This document shows, one piece after another, positions 42,241-53,746 of a stretch of 64,000 nt of DNA. The stretch spans positions 14,389,819 through 14,453,818 of the forward strand of contig NC_085869.1 of the NCBI RefSeq assembly GCF_034702125.1, read 5' to 3'. A program made the position numbers and the translations under genes. The stretch's first letter is position 1. Every line of letters begins with the position of its first letter. This DNA is from Engraulis encrasicolus (lineage: Eukaryota > Chordata > Actinopteri > Clupeiformes > Engraulidae). The notes under the pieces are model-generated. The model saw only the letters and a program-made list of their open reading frames with translations, was not told the DNA's origin and ran no database searches.

Positions 42241-45200
42241 GTATAACAGAACTTCTGGAATTGGTTAATCTTAACTGAATATGTAGGGGTACGTAATACT
42301 CTATTTAGGACTGTGGAAATCCTTACACCAATTAAATTGAGTAAATCCTATAGATCTCTTTTTACAGTGTGTATAGTGTGTAGAAAATAATTTTACAACC
42401 ATGTGTACAGTTTCCTCTGTTATTTGGCTAATTTCTTGACATTTTTTCAAATGGCATTCTGTGGAAGGAATTTAGTTTCGACACATGGGTAAACTGTTTT
42501 TGGAGTGATATGAGTAAGTGATGAGGATCCATGGCGTTATGATGAACCATCCAGTTTATTTTCACAGAATGACTCAATGAATGAAAATGAGCCAAACCAA
42601 TTGAGAAGGATATATGCCATTTTTATGGTACTGACTATTTCTGTGGGAGAAGGTTTAGTGCTGATGCAAGAATGAGCTGTTTTGGGAGGTATATGACATT
42701 TTGCTATCTGAACTGTTGTGCAGAAGTGTAAGAATGTTTAGCCAAATGTCCCAAAATTTAGAGAAATGTCATCTCGGTTTCAAGAAATTAGCCAAACTAA
42801 TCGAGAAAAACTGTAAACAATGAATAATTGACTTACCTGCACATACTGGTGCTACAGCTCTTACTCTGCCAGTATTTATATCAACTGATACTCTGTATAT
42901 TTGTTTCATAGCTATTCGTTTCTGGATCGGATTGGTCAAATAGATTAGTCACCTGCAATGTGGAACTCTCCTCATTTGTTAGGGGTCATTCCACGCCAAA
43001 TCTCCGAATCATCCCGCACGACCATCTCAGATTTGGCAGAAAAAAATCAAGGAGGTTCACAAACTTCCCAATAGGAAAAGTGCAAAATTATAGCTCTCAA
43101 CTCCTCATAGTTTTGTCATTAAAAATGTTTTTGTCAGGTACCCCCCTGACTCGTTTGGAACAGACTTCTCAGAGAGCCCACTTTCAGAGTGTTGTATCTA
43201 AAAAAACTACTTTAAGTAGGTCCTTATGAATTTCAAGCGGTAACATTTCGAACATGTACTTGTGAAATGTGGATTTTCACACATCCTCTTGTCATTTACC
43301 ACCGTTTTCTGGGGGCTTAAAGTTGATAGAAAAATTCTCACCTTTGAATTTGTGGGCATCTTTGAAGGACTGTGGTAAGTGCAGTTTTAAAGACAGAAGT
43401 TTGATATGGACAATGTATGTTCCCAACCATTCTGTGCATGTTGTGTTGAAAGACTGATCTTCTGCGATGAACAGTTTAGAAGATATGAAGTCTTAAAAAT
43501 GGAAAAACTGAAACTTGGTGCCATCTTTGCCATGTCATTAAAAAAAAATGTCACGACTCACCACCTTATTATCAACAGTTTTGGAAAGATTAGATGTCTG
43601 TTCTTAACATATCCAAAAACTGTGATGGTATTCTGCCTCATTTGGTCACAATGATTTTTCAAAAACCCACTGTTCGGTGACTTCTATAGCTCCTATGAAA
43701 AATTGATATTAGTGGCATCTTCTCCATGTTATACAAAAGAAATGACAGAACTCACCACTATGACATTTACAGTTTTAGAAAGACTCAATGTCTGTTTTTA
43801 ACATATCCAAAAACTGGGGTGGTGCTCTGTCTCATTTTTTAAGAATGGACTTGTAAAAACGGCTATGTGACATCTTCAGCTTGCTGCTCTATTGAGGTGG
43901 GGCCCCTGCTCAGATCTTTGCAGGCTACATGGGGGCCCTATCTACCAGTATTTGCCATGAGGCCCTATGTACAATTGTTCCGCCACTGTGAATGACTTGA
44001 GCAATTTGAGTCCAAAATTTTTGATACAAGATATTTGACTTGAGCATTTTCGACACACTCAATATAATATGGCAAAAAAGTAAAAGTGGCTGTTGACAAG
44101 AGTTTTTTTCAGCTTTTTCTGAAACTACATTTCAGTAAATCAAAGGTTATAGACGTGTGTAAACTTCATCTTTAGGCACTGAAAACCAAATACCGGAATA
44201 AAGTGATGAAATGTTGAATCACTGAAACATCCCCGTAGATTGTGAAACAAGTACATCCTGACTATCGCCACATCTCAATGCTTTTTATTACAATTCATAA
44301 CAATCTTTGATAACTTGTTTACCAACTTTGATGCAGTTCTGAGGTCTGATGTGGATTATTTTAGATTGTGTATTAAACATTGTCTTTTATCATGTGAGTA
44401 TACTTTCTACATTTGATTTGAGTTTCACTCTATGTATGCATCTAAGTCCACTTGAGCAAACTCATCAGGGTTAATGTATAACATCAAATATTAATGTTTG
44501 CATTGCTCAACTCTGTGACAAAGTTGACCCATGATGAGCATTCAGTCAGTATTGCAGTGGTCTAGCACCATGCTCAGGGTAGCTCAATCATGGTGATTGG
44601 AGGGGCCGGACAGCTGTTCAGTCAGGTTACCTCCTTACGAACAGTCTCCTCCTTTTGTATCATCAATGTTTTTTCTCTTCTCCATGATAATAAAAGTGTC
44701 CCACCCCCCAAAAAAAACCATGACAAAGGTGACCTGTTCATAGAACTTGGCCCCGCCCCAGTCCTAACCCTGACCGAGGAACCTAGCGCATTGTATTGGT
44801 TCATGGCAAAGGTCTGTGTGTTCAATTATTAGATAAGCACCTCCATTAGCAGAGCAAAGTTACAGAAGTAAAATATACATTACTGCAAAAGAGCCAGGGT
44901 GGCCCGAAATGTCACAAGATTAAAATGAAAAAATAAGAACGTCGGTGTTGCGATTCTTTTTTCATTATTTTTATCAAAATATTTTAACGGCTAAAAGAAA
45001 TTTATTTTAAAAAATCATAAGCTGAAATAAAGTTTGGCAAACATCCTGTATCAAGACTATGTGTTAACAATGCTACTTTACCAATCAGAATGATTCAATT
45101 AATTTATCTCTACTGTAATTCAAGACTTACTTTACGGCATTATAGCAAAATATTAACTCCTACAGTGTTGAGGTTTAAACACATGGCCATAACCTTTAAT

Positions 45201-45994
45201 TCACGAACATTTGTGATGCGATCTGGGAAAACCCGACGGATGTCGCCCTGACCGTTTCTCAGGAAGAGCGAAAATAGGTCGAGAAGTGATGTTTTCCTGA
45301 AATCGGTTTTTTCATTAAATTATTGTTGTTTAACATCTTGTCTATCATCTCTGAAAATATTTTGTCTGAAATCGCTGTTTTAATGTGTTAAAATGAAGAT
45401 TGAAACGGCCCGATGTGTGGTGAGAGGGGAGGCACCCGTGAGCAGTCTGCCTGCGCAGCCAACGTGCTGACTACGCTTGTAGCGCAGGGGCGCGCGAGGT
45501 TGAGGGAAAAAAACATCAGAGTTTGTAGACTTGAAGGCTCAGAATTTACACATGTGTATTCACTCATTGTCAGCGCATCTGAGCAGTTAAGAATGCCTTC
45601 TGTCTCGATGAAGCAGAGTTTTCCCTTAAGTTATAGGTCTAAAGAAAGAAGGAACAATGAATTCAAAGAAACAGTAGGCGACATCTCTCCGTGGATCGGA
45701 GAGGTCGTCGAGCCCTGTGCATTTCAACTCCAGTCTCATGTGCCTCTTGCAGTTTATCACTACAACTGCGATTAGACTAGGCCTACTAAACGGCACTAGA
45801 ATGTAGATTTCATTTTGTATTGGATAGCTCACATGCAAACCTAAAACTAAAGCGGCCGTGTGATTTATCTATAACGAAAAGTTTAATTTACTGCGCTGTG
45901 TCCTACTTGTTGTCATAATAAACGGTGCTGAATTGATGTAGATGTGAAAATATGTAGATGTGGTCAAGACAGGTCTTGTTAGGTTTCTGTAATT

Positions 45995-46475
45995 TAAAGA
46001 AGCCTCATCGGATCATCTCAGATGTGGAAGATTAAAATGCTTTTATTTAGAACCGTGCCAAATGAATGTGTTCAGTTCACACGTCTTCAGCAGTCCGTTT
46101 CCAGAGTCAATCTGAGATAGCCTACTCGGTGACGTTTAGTTCATGTCAGTCCTTTCCCGCGACGCATGGGACAGTGAAGAAGAGCGTGAAGAAAAAAGTT
46201 TCTCCTCTCGCTGTGCTGAATTGAGAGTCGTGGATTTGGTCATAACTGGCTCCCTAACACTGTAGAAGCGTCACTGGATCAACTCAGATGTTGAAAAATA
46301 ATATATCTATGCATTTATGTCTCGCCTAACTAATGGGTTCAGTTAACACATCTTCAACAGTCACATTTCAAAGTCAAACTGAGATGCACCGGTGACTTTC
46401 ACCCCAGTCTTTCAAATCACCTATAAGTCCTTCAAGCGATGCGCGAGATAGTGAAGAAGATAAGCGCGGAGAAAA
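45995..46475. repeat. Diverged ~265-bp tandem pair inside element C
   Basis: GGATCATCTCAGATGT, ATGTGTTCAGTTCACAC, TCTTCAGCAGTC and GTGAAGAAGA in the first unit (about 46010-46190) recur as GGATCAACTCAGATGT, ATGGGTTCAGTTAACAC, TCTTCAACAGTC and GTGAAGAAGA in the second (about 46277-46460). Confidence 0.7.
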
Positions 46476-47095
46476 CATTCTCTCTTGTTATGTCTGTGCT
46501 GCCTGCTGCAGAGGGTAAAAAACAAAGCGGTCTTCACCGTACTGTAGCCTACTACAAGTCTATTCCGAGGCATGATGCGGCTATAGTAGCCTATGTTCCA
46601 TAACACGTGCAGCTGGTGTTATGGAATCGCGCAAAACCAAGTTTTACCTCCCGAGCAGAGAGCTCATTGCACTTTTCCGAGACACACTGATAGTTCCCAT
46701 TTTTGCATTTCTAACACATTTTGCTGATATTTTCGCTTCACACCCTAAACAGTAAAATGGCAGGTCCAATAGGCCTACACGTCATTCGTTTCTTTACCTG
46801 GTGGAATGCATAGGAACCTATTTTAAAATGGCAAAAGTTGGGCAGTAAATTACGAATAGGCTACATGACTATAGGCCTACATGACGAATGACAATTTAAT
46901 TTGAAATTATATTCTATACACAGAGGCCAGTATGTAGCCTATAGACGACCCACAGTTAGCCAGTTTGAGGGTCTCTGGGAGAGAAAAAAAAGACCCCAGG
47001 AAAAGTAATGAAATTAGCCTATCGTTTAACAGATTTTAAAATAATTAACAGGCATGTGGTAGGTAGTGTTTGATGAGTGGCCTTCTGTTATTTAC

Positions 47096-47096
<1 letters not shown>

Positions 47097-47143
<47 letters not shown>

Positions 47144-47145
47144 TA
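47097..47145. repeat. (TAA)n microsatellite
   Basis: About 16 TAA units inside element C. Confidence 0.95.
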
Positions 47146-48284
47146 AAATAAAAATAATAATCTGAATATCAAAACCAAGTGCAATGTGCTAGGCCTACTC
47201 TTGCTTTTTTCCAGTGTTGTGTTGTCCTCAGAAGTAGTGCCATTAGATTCCAAATTTATTGAAGATAAATAAATGAGATTAATAAAATCTTTAAATGCTG
47301 CTTTCATTCAGGTAGCCTATTGTAATTCTCTAAATAGTGAAAATCATCAACACCATAGTGAGTAGTAGTTAAATCTAATGCCCCTTCACTTGAATAGAAG
47401 GTCGTTCTAAAGTCTGATCTCTAAATTCTTTCAAGTACATTTACTTTTGTTCAATTTTGCTTTACCAACATCAAGGTACATGTTATTCCAGAGACAATAG
47501 GAGGATTTTGTGTGGTTGGGAATCACTCCATTGCCGGTATCCCTCGCTGTAAGTAATCCAGTTACGGTGAGGGACTGGGGGCGGAGTCGCCTTTTATGAT
47601 GAGCTACCTCAGTTGTGGTGATGGTTTGGGGGGTGGGGCTGTGCTATGCTCATGGATGAGAGCAAAATTCCACTAGAGACAATACAGAAGGAGGAGACTA
47701 ATCTTTAAGAGGTACCTTGACCAAAAAACTGTTCTGCCCGTATCTCCCACCATCAGTGAGGCATCCGGAGCATCATATCAGGACGCTGCACTGCTTCCCA
47801 ATAGGGTTTCTCTCCTGGAGTGATCCAAATTCTTGGTTGTTATCTGAGAGAGAAAGAGCTAATATCCTGCTTTTTTAAAAGAATACCTATGCTGTATTAC
47901 AGCTGATCAAAGAAAACAATTCTTACACATCGAAAGTTTAGGAACATTACATTGAATTGATGTGGATTACAATTGGTCTCACAAACTAATGTAGGCTACG
48001 AAAGATGATAATAATAATCAAGCACTGAATGAAAAACTAATTATGATAATGTCTCCATTGGGGATTAGAGTGTCCCAAATACTTAGAATGGCTCAATTAA
48101 ACAGAGTATCCCAATAGCTATAATATTAATAATAATAATTACTAATATGATCATAATGATTATCCATAAAAATGTGCTATCCATGTGCGTGTTGAAACAA
48201 GGATGTTTTTTGTTTGTTTCCTTAGTTGTTTCTTTGACTCTAACTCAAAACTAAACACATTATGTAAATAAATCAAAGAAAAAA

Positions 48285-48490
48285 TAGCTGCAATACCTAT
48301 TCTGGCCACAATCCTCCATACTCAACTTCACATTTTCCTAAGTTGCAATACCTACTCTGGCCACAAGTGCCTTGCATAGTTGCAATACCTTCTCTGGCCA
48401 CAATCGCCTTGCATAGTTGCAATACTCACTGTGGCCACAATCGCCTTGCATAGTTGCAATACCTCCTCTGGCCACAATCTCCATACTCAA
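48285..48490. repeat. Minisatellite, ~37-bp unit
   Basis: GTTGCAATACCTCCTCTGGC followed by CACAATCGCCTTGCATA recurs about five times with point changes, inside element C near its right end. Confidence 0.88.
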
Positions 48491-50308
48491 CCTTTGGAGT
48501 GCTTTTTCTCAGAATTCCTCCGAACGACTAAGTTGACTTTGGGCAAGTATGACATTTGATAGAGACAAGATATAAAAATATTGAAAACATCCTTGGAAAG
48601 AGCTTGAAATTGACTTTCAAATGGTAACAATATCTCGAAAATGTAAAATGCCACCATGTGAAGGGTTTTCCCAGATCGCATCACATTTAGTTACCAAAAA
48701 AATGTAGCCTGTCATTCACTGTGTCAGCCCAAATAGATTGGCACCCAAAAGTCTGCAAAGGTCATGATTATGGCCCCTACCACAAATGCAGGAGGGCCCT
48801 GGACAAATGCCCTGCTTGTCCCCCTATAGCTCCGCCCCTGGTAATTCATGTGACTTAGGCATTTTCACAGGAGCTGCTGATGTAACAGCAAACTGTTTTT
48901 TCAAGAGTCATTACAAGACATTGATGCAGAACACCATCCCAGTTTTTGGATATGTTACAAACAGACATCCTATCTTTCCAAAACTGTTCAGTTAATTGTG
49001 GTGATTGCTGTCATTGTTTTGGTATAGCATGGCAAAGTTGCCCTCCAATATCAGGTTTTCATAGGAGCAGTGGAAGTCACACAACATTGGGTTTTTAAAA
49101 AATCATTGTGACCAAATGAGGCAGAATACCATCCCAGTTTTTGGATATGTTAAGAACAGACATCTAATCTTTCCAAAACTGTTGATAATATGGTGGTGAG
49201 TCGTGACATTTTTTTTAAATAACCTGACAAAAATGGCACCAAGTTTCAGTTTTTCTTCTTTAAAGTTCCCATGGCATGAAATTTACATGGTCCTTTGGTG
49301 CTTTGTATGGGTTTGCGGGGGTGTCAGGATGCTATATCCGCAATTTTTATCAAAATAATGCTGAAATGCGCCATTTAGGCCTCTTTGGTGAAAAGTCTCC
49401 TCTCCCAGTGCGTCGATCTGTAATGATATGCAACAGGAGGGGGAGGGGGGCAGGAGGGGGAGTGTCGTTGATGAGCGGGGGCGGAGCCGCGGGCTAAAGC
49501 TGTGTTGTGGTGGTGCAGCAGGTTAGCTGTTACCTAGAGTTAGCAATTTGCCCTAGTTAGCAATGGCACGTCCAGCACCTGATGGAACTTACTCTCGCTT
49601 GTTTTGACCCAAAGATGAAACAAACTATTGCCTACCTGCTCACGGGCTTCAGCGCAGGATGCCTCAGAAGGGTGAGTTTGAAATGTTATGTCTGCAATTT
49701 TAATTTGTTGAATGGGTAGTTCTGAGCACTGCTTGCCAGTGAGTTTGTAATTACAGCAGCAATCATTCACCTCGCAATGACCTGGCAAGTCACCATCATA
49801 AATTACAATATTCTTTTTTTTAACTTATGAGCAAACAACCCCATTTGATGTGTGTGTGATGCACGTTACTGGCATCGCAACTGTCTCTAAACCCAGCAAC
49901 TTTCTCAGTGTGGATGGTTAGCATGCAATTGCAAGTCCTTCCCCTGTAATGTTATGATGCAACACAAATGTGGTAAAAATGTTATAAATGAACGAGGGGT
50001 AGTTGTCAGGTTATAGTAGACTTTTTACACCTTTGTTTACAACATTATTCTGTTTCACCACTGCAATGCTTATCATGCATCACAAATCTGTTTGAGGAGG
50101 GTGGTGTATTACATGACAAAAGGGTACTCTATACTAGTTATGATGTATGCACTTCCTCACCATCGGCTGATCATAAAATGTGTCTACATACAACTTGGCT
50201 GCATTTGAACAGCACCCTGTGCACTGTCTGTGCTGGAGAATAGCCAGCTTTCCTTTGTCCAATAGCCTACATGGCATTCTAAAAATGCATCCATTATGTC
50301 TTGTATTC

Positions 50309-50787
50309 CAGTGATCCCCAACCTTTTTTGCCCTGTGTACCCCCTAATTAATTTAGTCATATCATGAGTACCCCCTCCTTCATGCTCTATATCAGGGGTG
50401 GGCAACTTTCATGATAAGGAGGGCCACATTTTTTTCATTGTGAACATTGGAGGGCCAGATGACTGCGGATCTGACTGCAGCTTGCAGATTCAAGGTGCAG
50501 TTGGTTGCTCAGTGGCCACCGAAAAAGTTTGGAAGCAATGAGTGTTCTCTGTCAGCCAACAGTGTAATTTTAACAGATTGACTCAGTAGTGGTTTAAAAA
50601 AGTTTGTTCATTATAATTTATAAGTATGGTTTATCTATGGGCCGCACTTAGTAAGGAGGCGGGCCGCATGTGGCCCCCGGGCCTCCAGTTACCCATCCCT
50701 GCTCTATATGATCCTCTACCAATGTGATTGCACTCCATACATTTGTTAGTATCACATTTTCCACGTACCCCTGGTTAGGAAACACTG
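50309..50787. mobile_element. hAT-like MITE with another inside
   Basis: Ends CAGTGATCCCCAACC and, inverted, CAGTGTTTCCTAACC, with the 8-bp duplication TTGTATTC / TTGTATAC (50301-50308, 50788-50795; one mismatch). An 8-bp duplication and CA-G termini are hAT hallmarks. After removing the inner element it is 162 bp. Confidence 0.82.
50393..50701. mobile_element. hAT-like MITE nested in 50309-50787
   Basis: Starts CAGGGGTGGGCAACTTTC and ends ACCCATCCCTG, with the perfect 8-bp duplication CTCTATAT (50385-50392, 50702-50709). The body contains GAGGGCCACATTTTTTTC and GGGCCGCATGTGGCCCCCGG, typical of GGGCCGC-type hAT repeats. Confidence 0.88.
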
Positions 50788-51946
50788 TTGTATACAATGG
50801 TGAAATAGTCCATGCTCTGTAGACATCACATTTATCCATAGTTGCCATTAAGTTTCCATTGTGAAAATTGCATCATCTCATGTTTACCTGAGAGTAACCT
50901 GGCTATCAGTATCAGAAAACTGCTTTTTTTGTAATAAGGTTAGATGCTAGTGTGGAAACTGAGACAATACCCACAGAAAGAGATAACATTATGCTGCCTA
51001 GTTCAGGTCGCATTACTTTCATTTGACGCCATCTGTGCATATAAGAGCAAACTTGCCATGTCTTATCTTTATCAGATCACTATAACTTGGAGAGAAGGCA
51101 GGAGAGCCACAACGCTGGAACTTTTTGTACAGAGTTCAAGATCACCATAAGCGGCCAATTCAATTATGCAGACAGTGCGAAGACAGTGTGCAAATTTTAT
51201 TTACAACAGCATCAAGAATATTAAATTGGAACATGTGAATATTTTATGGAAGGCAAATATTGTACTGAAAGAAGAACAGCAATAACAGTCTCTGTAACCA
51301 TCTTTTCTATTTTTTCCAGCCGTTTCAGGCATTTGTCCATCAGTGATTCGAGTGTCGTCTTGCATATCCATGCCGAGTTCCCCGATGAAGGACGTTGGAA
51401 CCTCGATACAAGGCTGGCGGTGACCTCCTCTGGCTGGCTCGTCTGAACTGTGCTGACTTGTCTTCTAGGGCACCAACATTGCATCAGTCGCAGGGTTTCC
51501 AAAGACCTTTCCACACAAAGCCTACAGGAAAAGCAAAATACTGTTTAGAATGCTATGTCATTTTGGAATTATTGAAGTAACACTATTAAAATGTTATGTC
51601 AGAATTAGTTGAACTGAATTCTTTTCAAATCTTACCAAAGGTTGGATTAGCTTTTGATGTTTGCCGGTGGTTGGTGTGCATTTTCATTCTAGAGGACAGC
51701 CATCTGTAAGAAGCGTCTGCAAGTACAAAAGACAATGTGTGAACAGAGTGTCCTTCTTATTTTTCAGTTGGTCAAGATGGTGAGGGTTAGCCAGTTTCAA
51801 AGACAAACCTCATTATTGTCATTGGAAAGGATATGAAGGGTTCCTTCCTAAAACACTGCAAGAGCCATTTCATACTAATGCCATGAATTGTATTATTATG
51901 CCATGAATTGTAGTTATAATTACATCAAGTCAAGTATCACCTGAAA

Positions 51947-52074
<128 letters not shown>

Positions 52075-52516
52075 CATTGCCTTGTAAAGCAAATATAGAC
52101 ATCTCAACAGAAGAGTGTTTTCAGGGGGCATAGTCAAGGTATCCACTCCATTATCCAAACTCATGTCTTCTACTTGGGCTTGTGGCCCAACAACCTAGCA
52201 TCCATGGAGAAAATAAGTTTCCCTGCTATGCACAACAACTAATCAGAAAATGACATTTGAATTGATATTTTGCGAGTTGTTTAATTGCCCATCTATCAGC
52301 ATACCACATCATATTTTACAAGGCCACCAGCACAAAGGAGGATGGGAGTTTGGATAGTGGAAAGGAAACAAGGTAGGCCTACACGTTTTGCCATTTAGTG
52401 TAATCCTGCTTTAAAAAAAGAAAAAAAAAAAATCAGGCGCTAGAACAACAAGATCCATCTTCTCACCTACACAGCATATAAGGAAAGACAACATTCTTTG
52501 GAGCAACTTGTTCCAG

Positions 52517-52640
52517 TTAGACAGATGCTGAGGCACTCAAGGTTGCAATTTTTTTTACTTTTTTATTTGGCTACAATGCTTAGGCGCTTCGGCCCTTATG
52601 GCCTTCAGGGCGTATAAATTGCAACCTTTAGTGCCTCTGC
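52517..52640. mobile_element. Small foldback repeat
   Basis: CAGATGCTGAGGCACTCAAGG plus TTGCAAT is inverted as ATTGCAACCTTTAGTGCC and TCTGCATCTG. The middle has GCTTCGGCCC and GCCTTCAGGGC, the same signature as the foldback at 10200-11415 (GCGTTGCGGC, CCTTCATCAGGGC). Confidence 0.55.
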
Positions 52641-53692
52641 ATCTGTCTACCTGGACCAAGTTTGAGAGCCCCTACACTGCTGAGCACCACGGAAAAAGGT
52701 GAAGATCCAGAGCACTCAAATTACAGGTACCTGTTTGTGTTTGATTCTTTGGAGCAAATTGGATGATGACTGAATGGGAAGACTCCGACGTAGTGGTGAT
52801 GGAGGAGTTTTGCTTCATCGTGTTGCCTTCTTCTACTCATCATGACCGTCTGTAACAGGAACTTCTGTAGATGAGAATTGCGGCCATTAGGAAAAAATAC
52901 ACAATATAACTTTCCATGATCCACAATAAGCCTCTCAAATTCTATAGGCCTACAAGAAAATTGTCTGAGTCAGAACAGAGACATAAATGTCAAGGAAACA
53001 TAAACCCAATATTCGACTGCATCTGGCTTTCCAAGCTATTCACGGATAGGAATGAAAAAATGACAGACAGTGGGAGCAGGTTGCATAGCAACTCACGTAA
53101 CTCCACAGCTGCCTGCACTGGAGCAACATAAGCTAGACAAGTGATCCGACTGCTGTATTCTGTGTACCTACCAGAGGTTACGCCAAATTTGTTATATGAT
53201 GAAAACAAAAACGCAATCAAATGCCGTCACAACCACTAAATAGCAGCCTGTATCAACTGCTTGAAGTCTGTGTTGGATGTGTCAGCTGAGTTCGTGCAGC
53301 CACGCACACTGAGTAATTACCGTAGAACCCTTTGAACCCATTGAAGCCTACGTTTCAATGCAGTGGCCAGTCGCTCTACACTAGGTATAGTTAGGTGACC
53401 AAATCGAATCAAAGGCTTGCCTGGTAAATGTGCTATGTTATGAGTTCGGTGTGTAGTCACAACTGAGCTTTCCAAACACATGGTTAGTTCGAACACCTGT
53501 TAGCTCAAGTTATAACATTCCTAGGTGAAACTACGAACAGCAGTCTCCATGGAAATGAACGGTGGCAGATGAACACTCCCAACTGAGATCACTCCCGGAC
53601 GTGTAGTATTAGCCCCAGGTGGTTTTATCACTCCCAGACGTTCGATCCCACCCGATTATATTTCACGTATTATCAGTGCCACATACAAGCAA

Positions 53693-53746
53693 TTTAGGAT
53701 TAGGTTTAGAGTTAGGGTTAGGTTTAGGGTCAAGTTTAGGGTTAGA
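53693..53746. repeat. Interstitial telomere-like repeat
   Basis: About 53 bases built from TTAGGG and TTTAGGG variants (GTTAGGGTTAGGTTTAGGGT), inside element D. Short and imperfect. Confidence 0.7.

Larger units (their letters stand above)
36376..42813. mobile_element. TA-flanked inverted pair (element F) enclosing a candidate gene
   Basis: The left end CAGTTTTTCTCGATTGGTTT and the inverted right end CAGTTTTTCTCGATTAGTTT stay alike for ~38 bases, and TA lies outside each (36374-36375, 42814-42815). TA plus a CAG terminus fits Tc1/mariner-like transposition. A third, related end lies inverted at 62120. The 6.4 kb between holds an intron-bearing ORF, a long palindrome and a minisatellite, but no recognised transposase. 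The pair may be one element, or two fragments with unrelated DNA between them. Confidence 0.5.
45213..48684. mobile_element. Element C: 3,472-bp insertion with perfect 22-bp inverted ends
   Basis: The ends are exact inverses over 22 bases, beginning GTGATGCGATCTGGG and continuing AAAACCC. ATTT flanks both sides (45209-45212, 48685-48688), and element B keeps the empty site CACGAACATTTAGTTACC. The interior has a 120-codon frame (45413-45775) with no recognised domain, a ~265-bp diverged tandem pair, (TAA)n at 47097-47145 and a 37-bp minisatellite. It looks non-autonomous. Confidence 0.88.

Noticed and set aside
43406..43654. Conserved 82-codon protein (also at 56869-57117)
   Set aside because: Conserved only because it lies in the arms of elements A and B; the inverse arms carry the same DNA, so this is repeat homology and not a gene.
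44590..44832. Conserved 80-95 codon frame in the element A/B core (also 58073-58360)
   Set aside because: The frames start at different points, an A-run of differing length shifts them, and no domain is visible.
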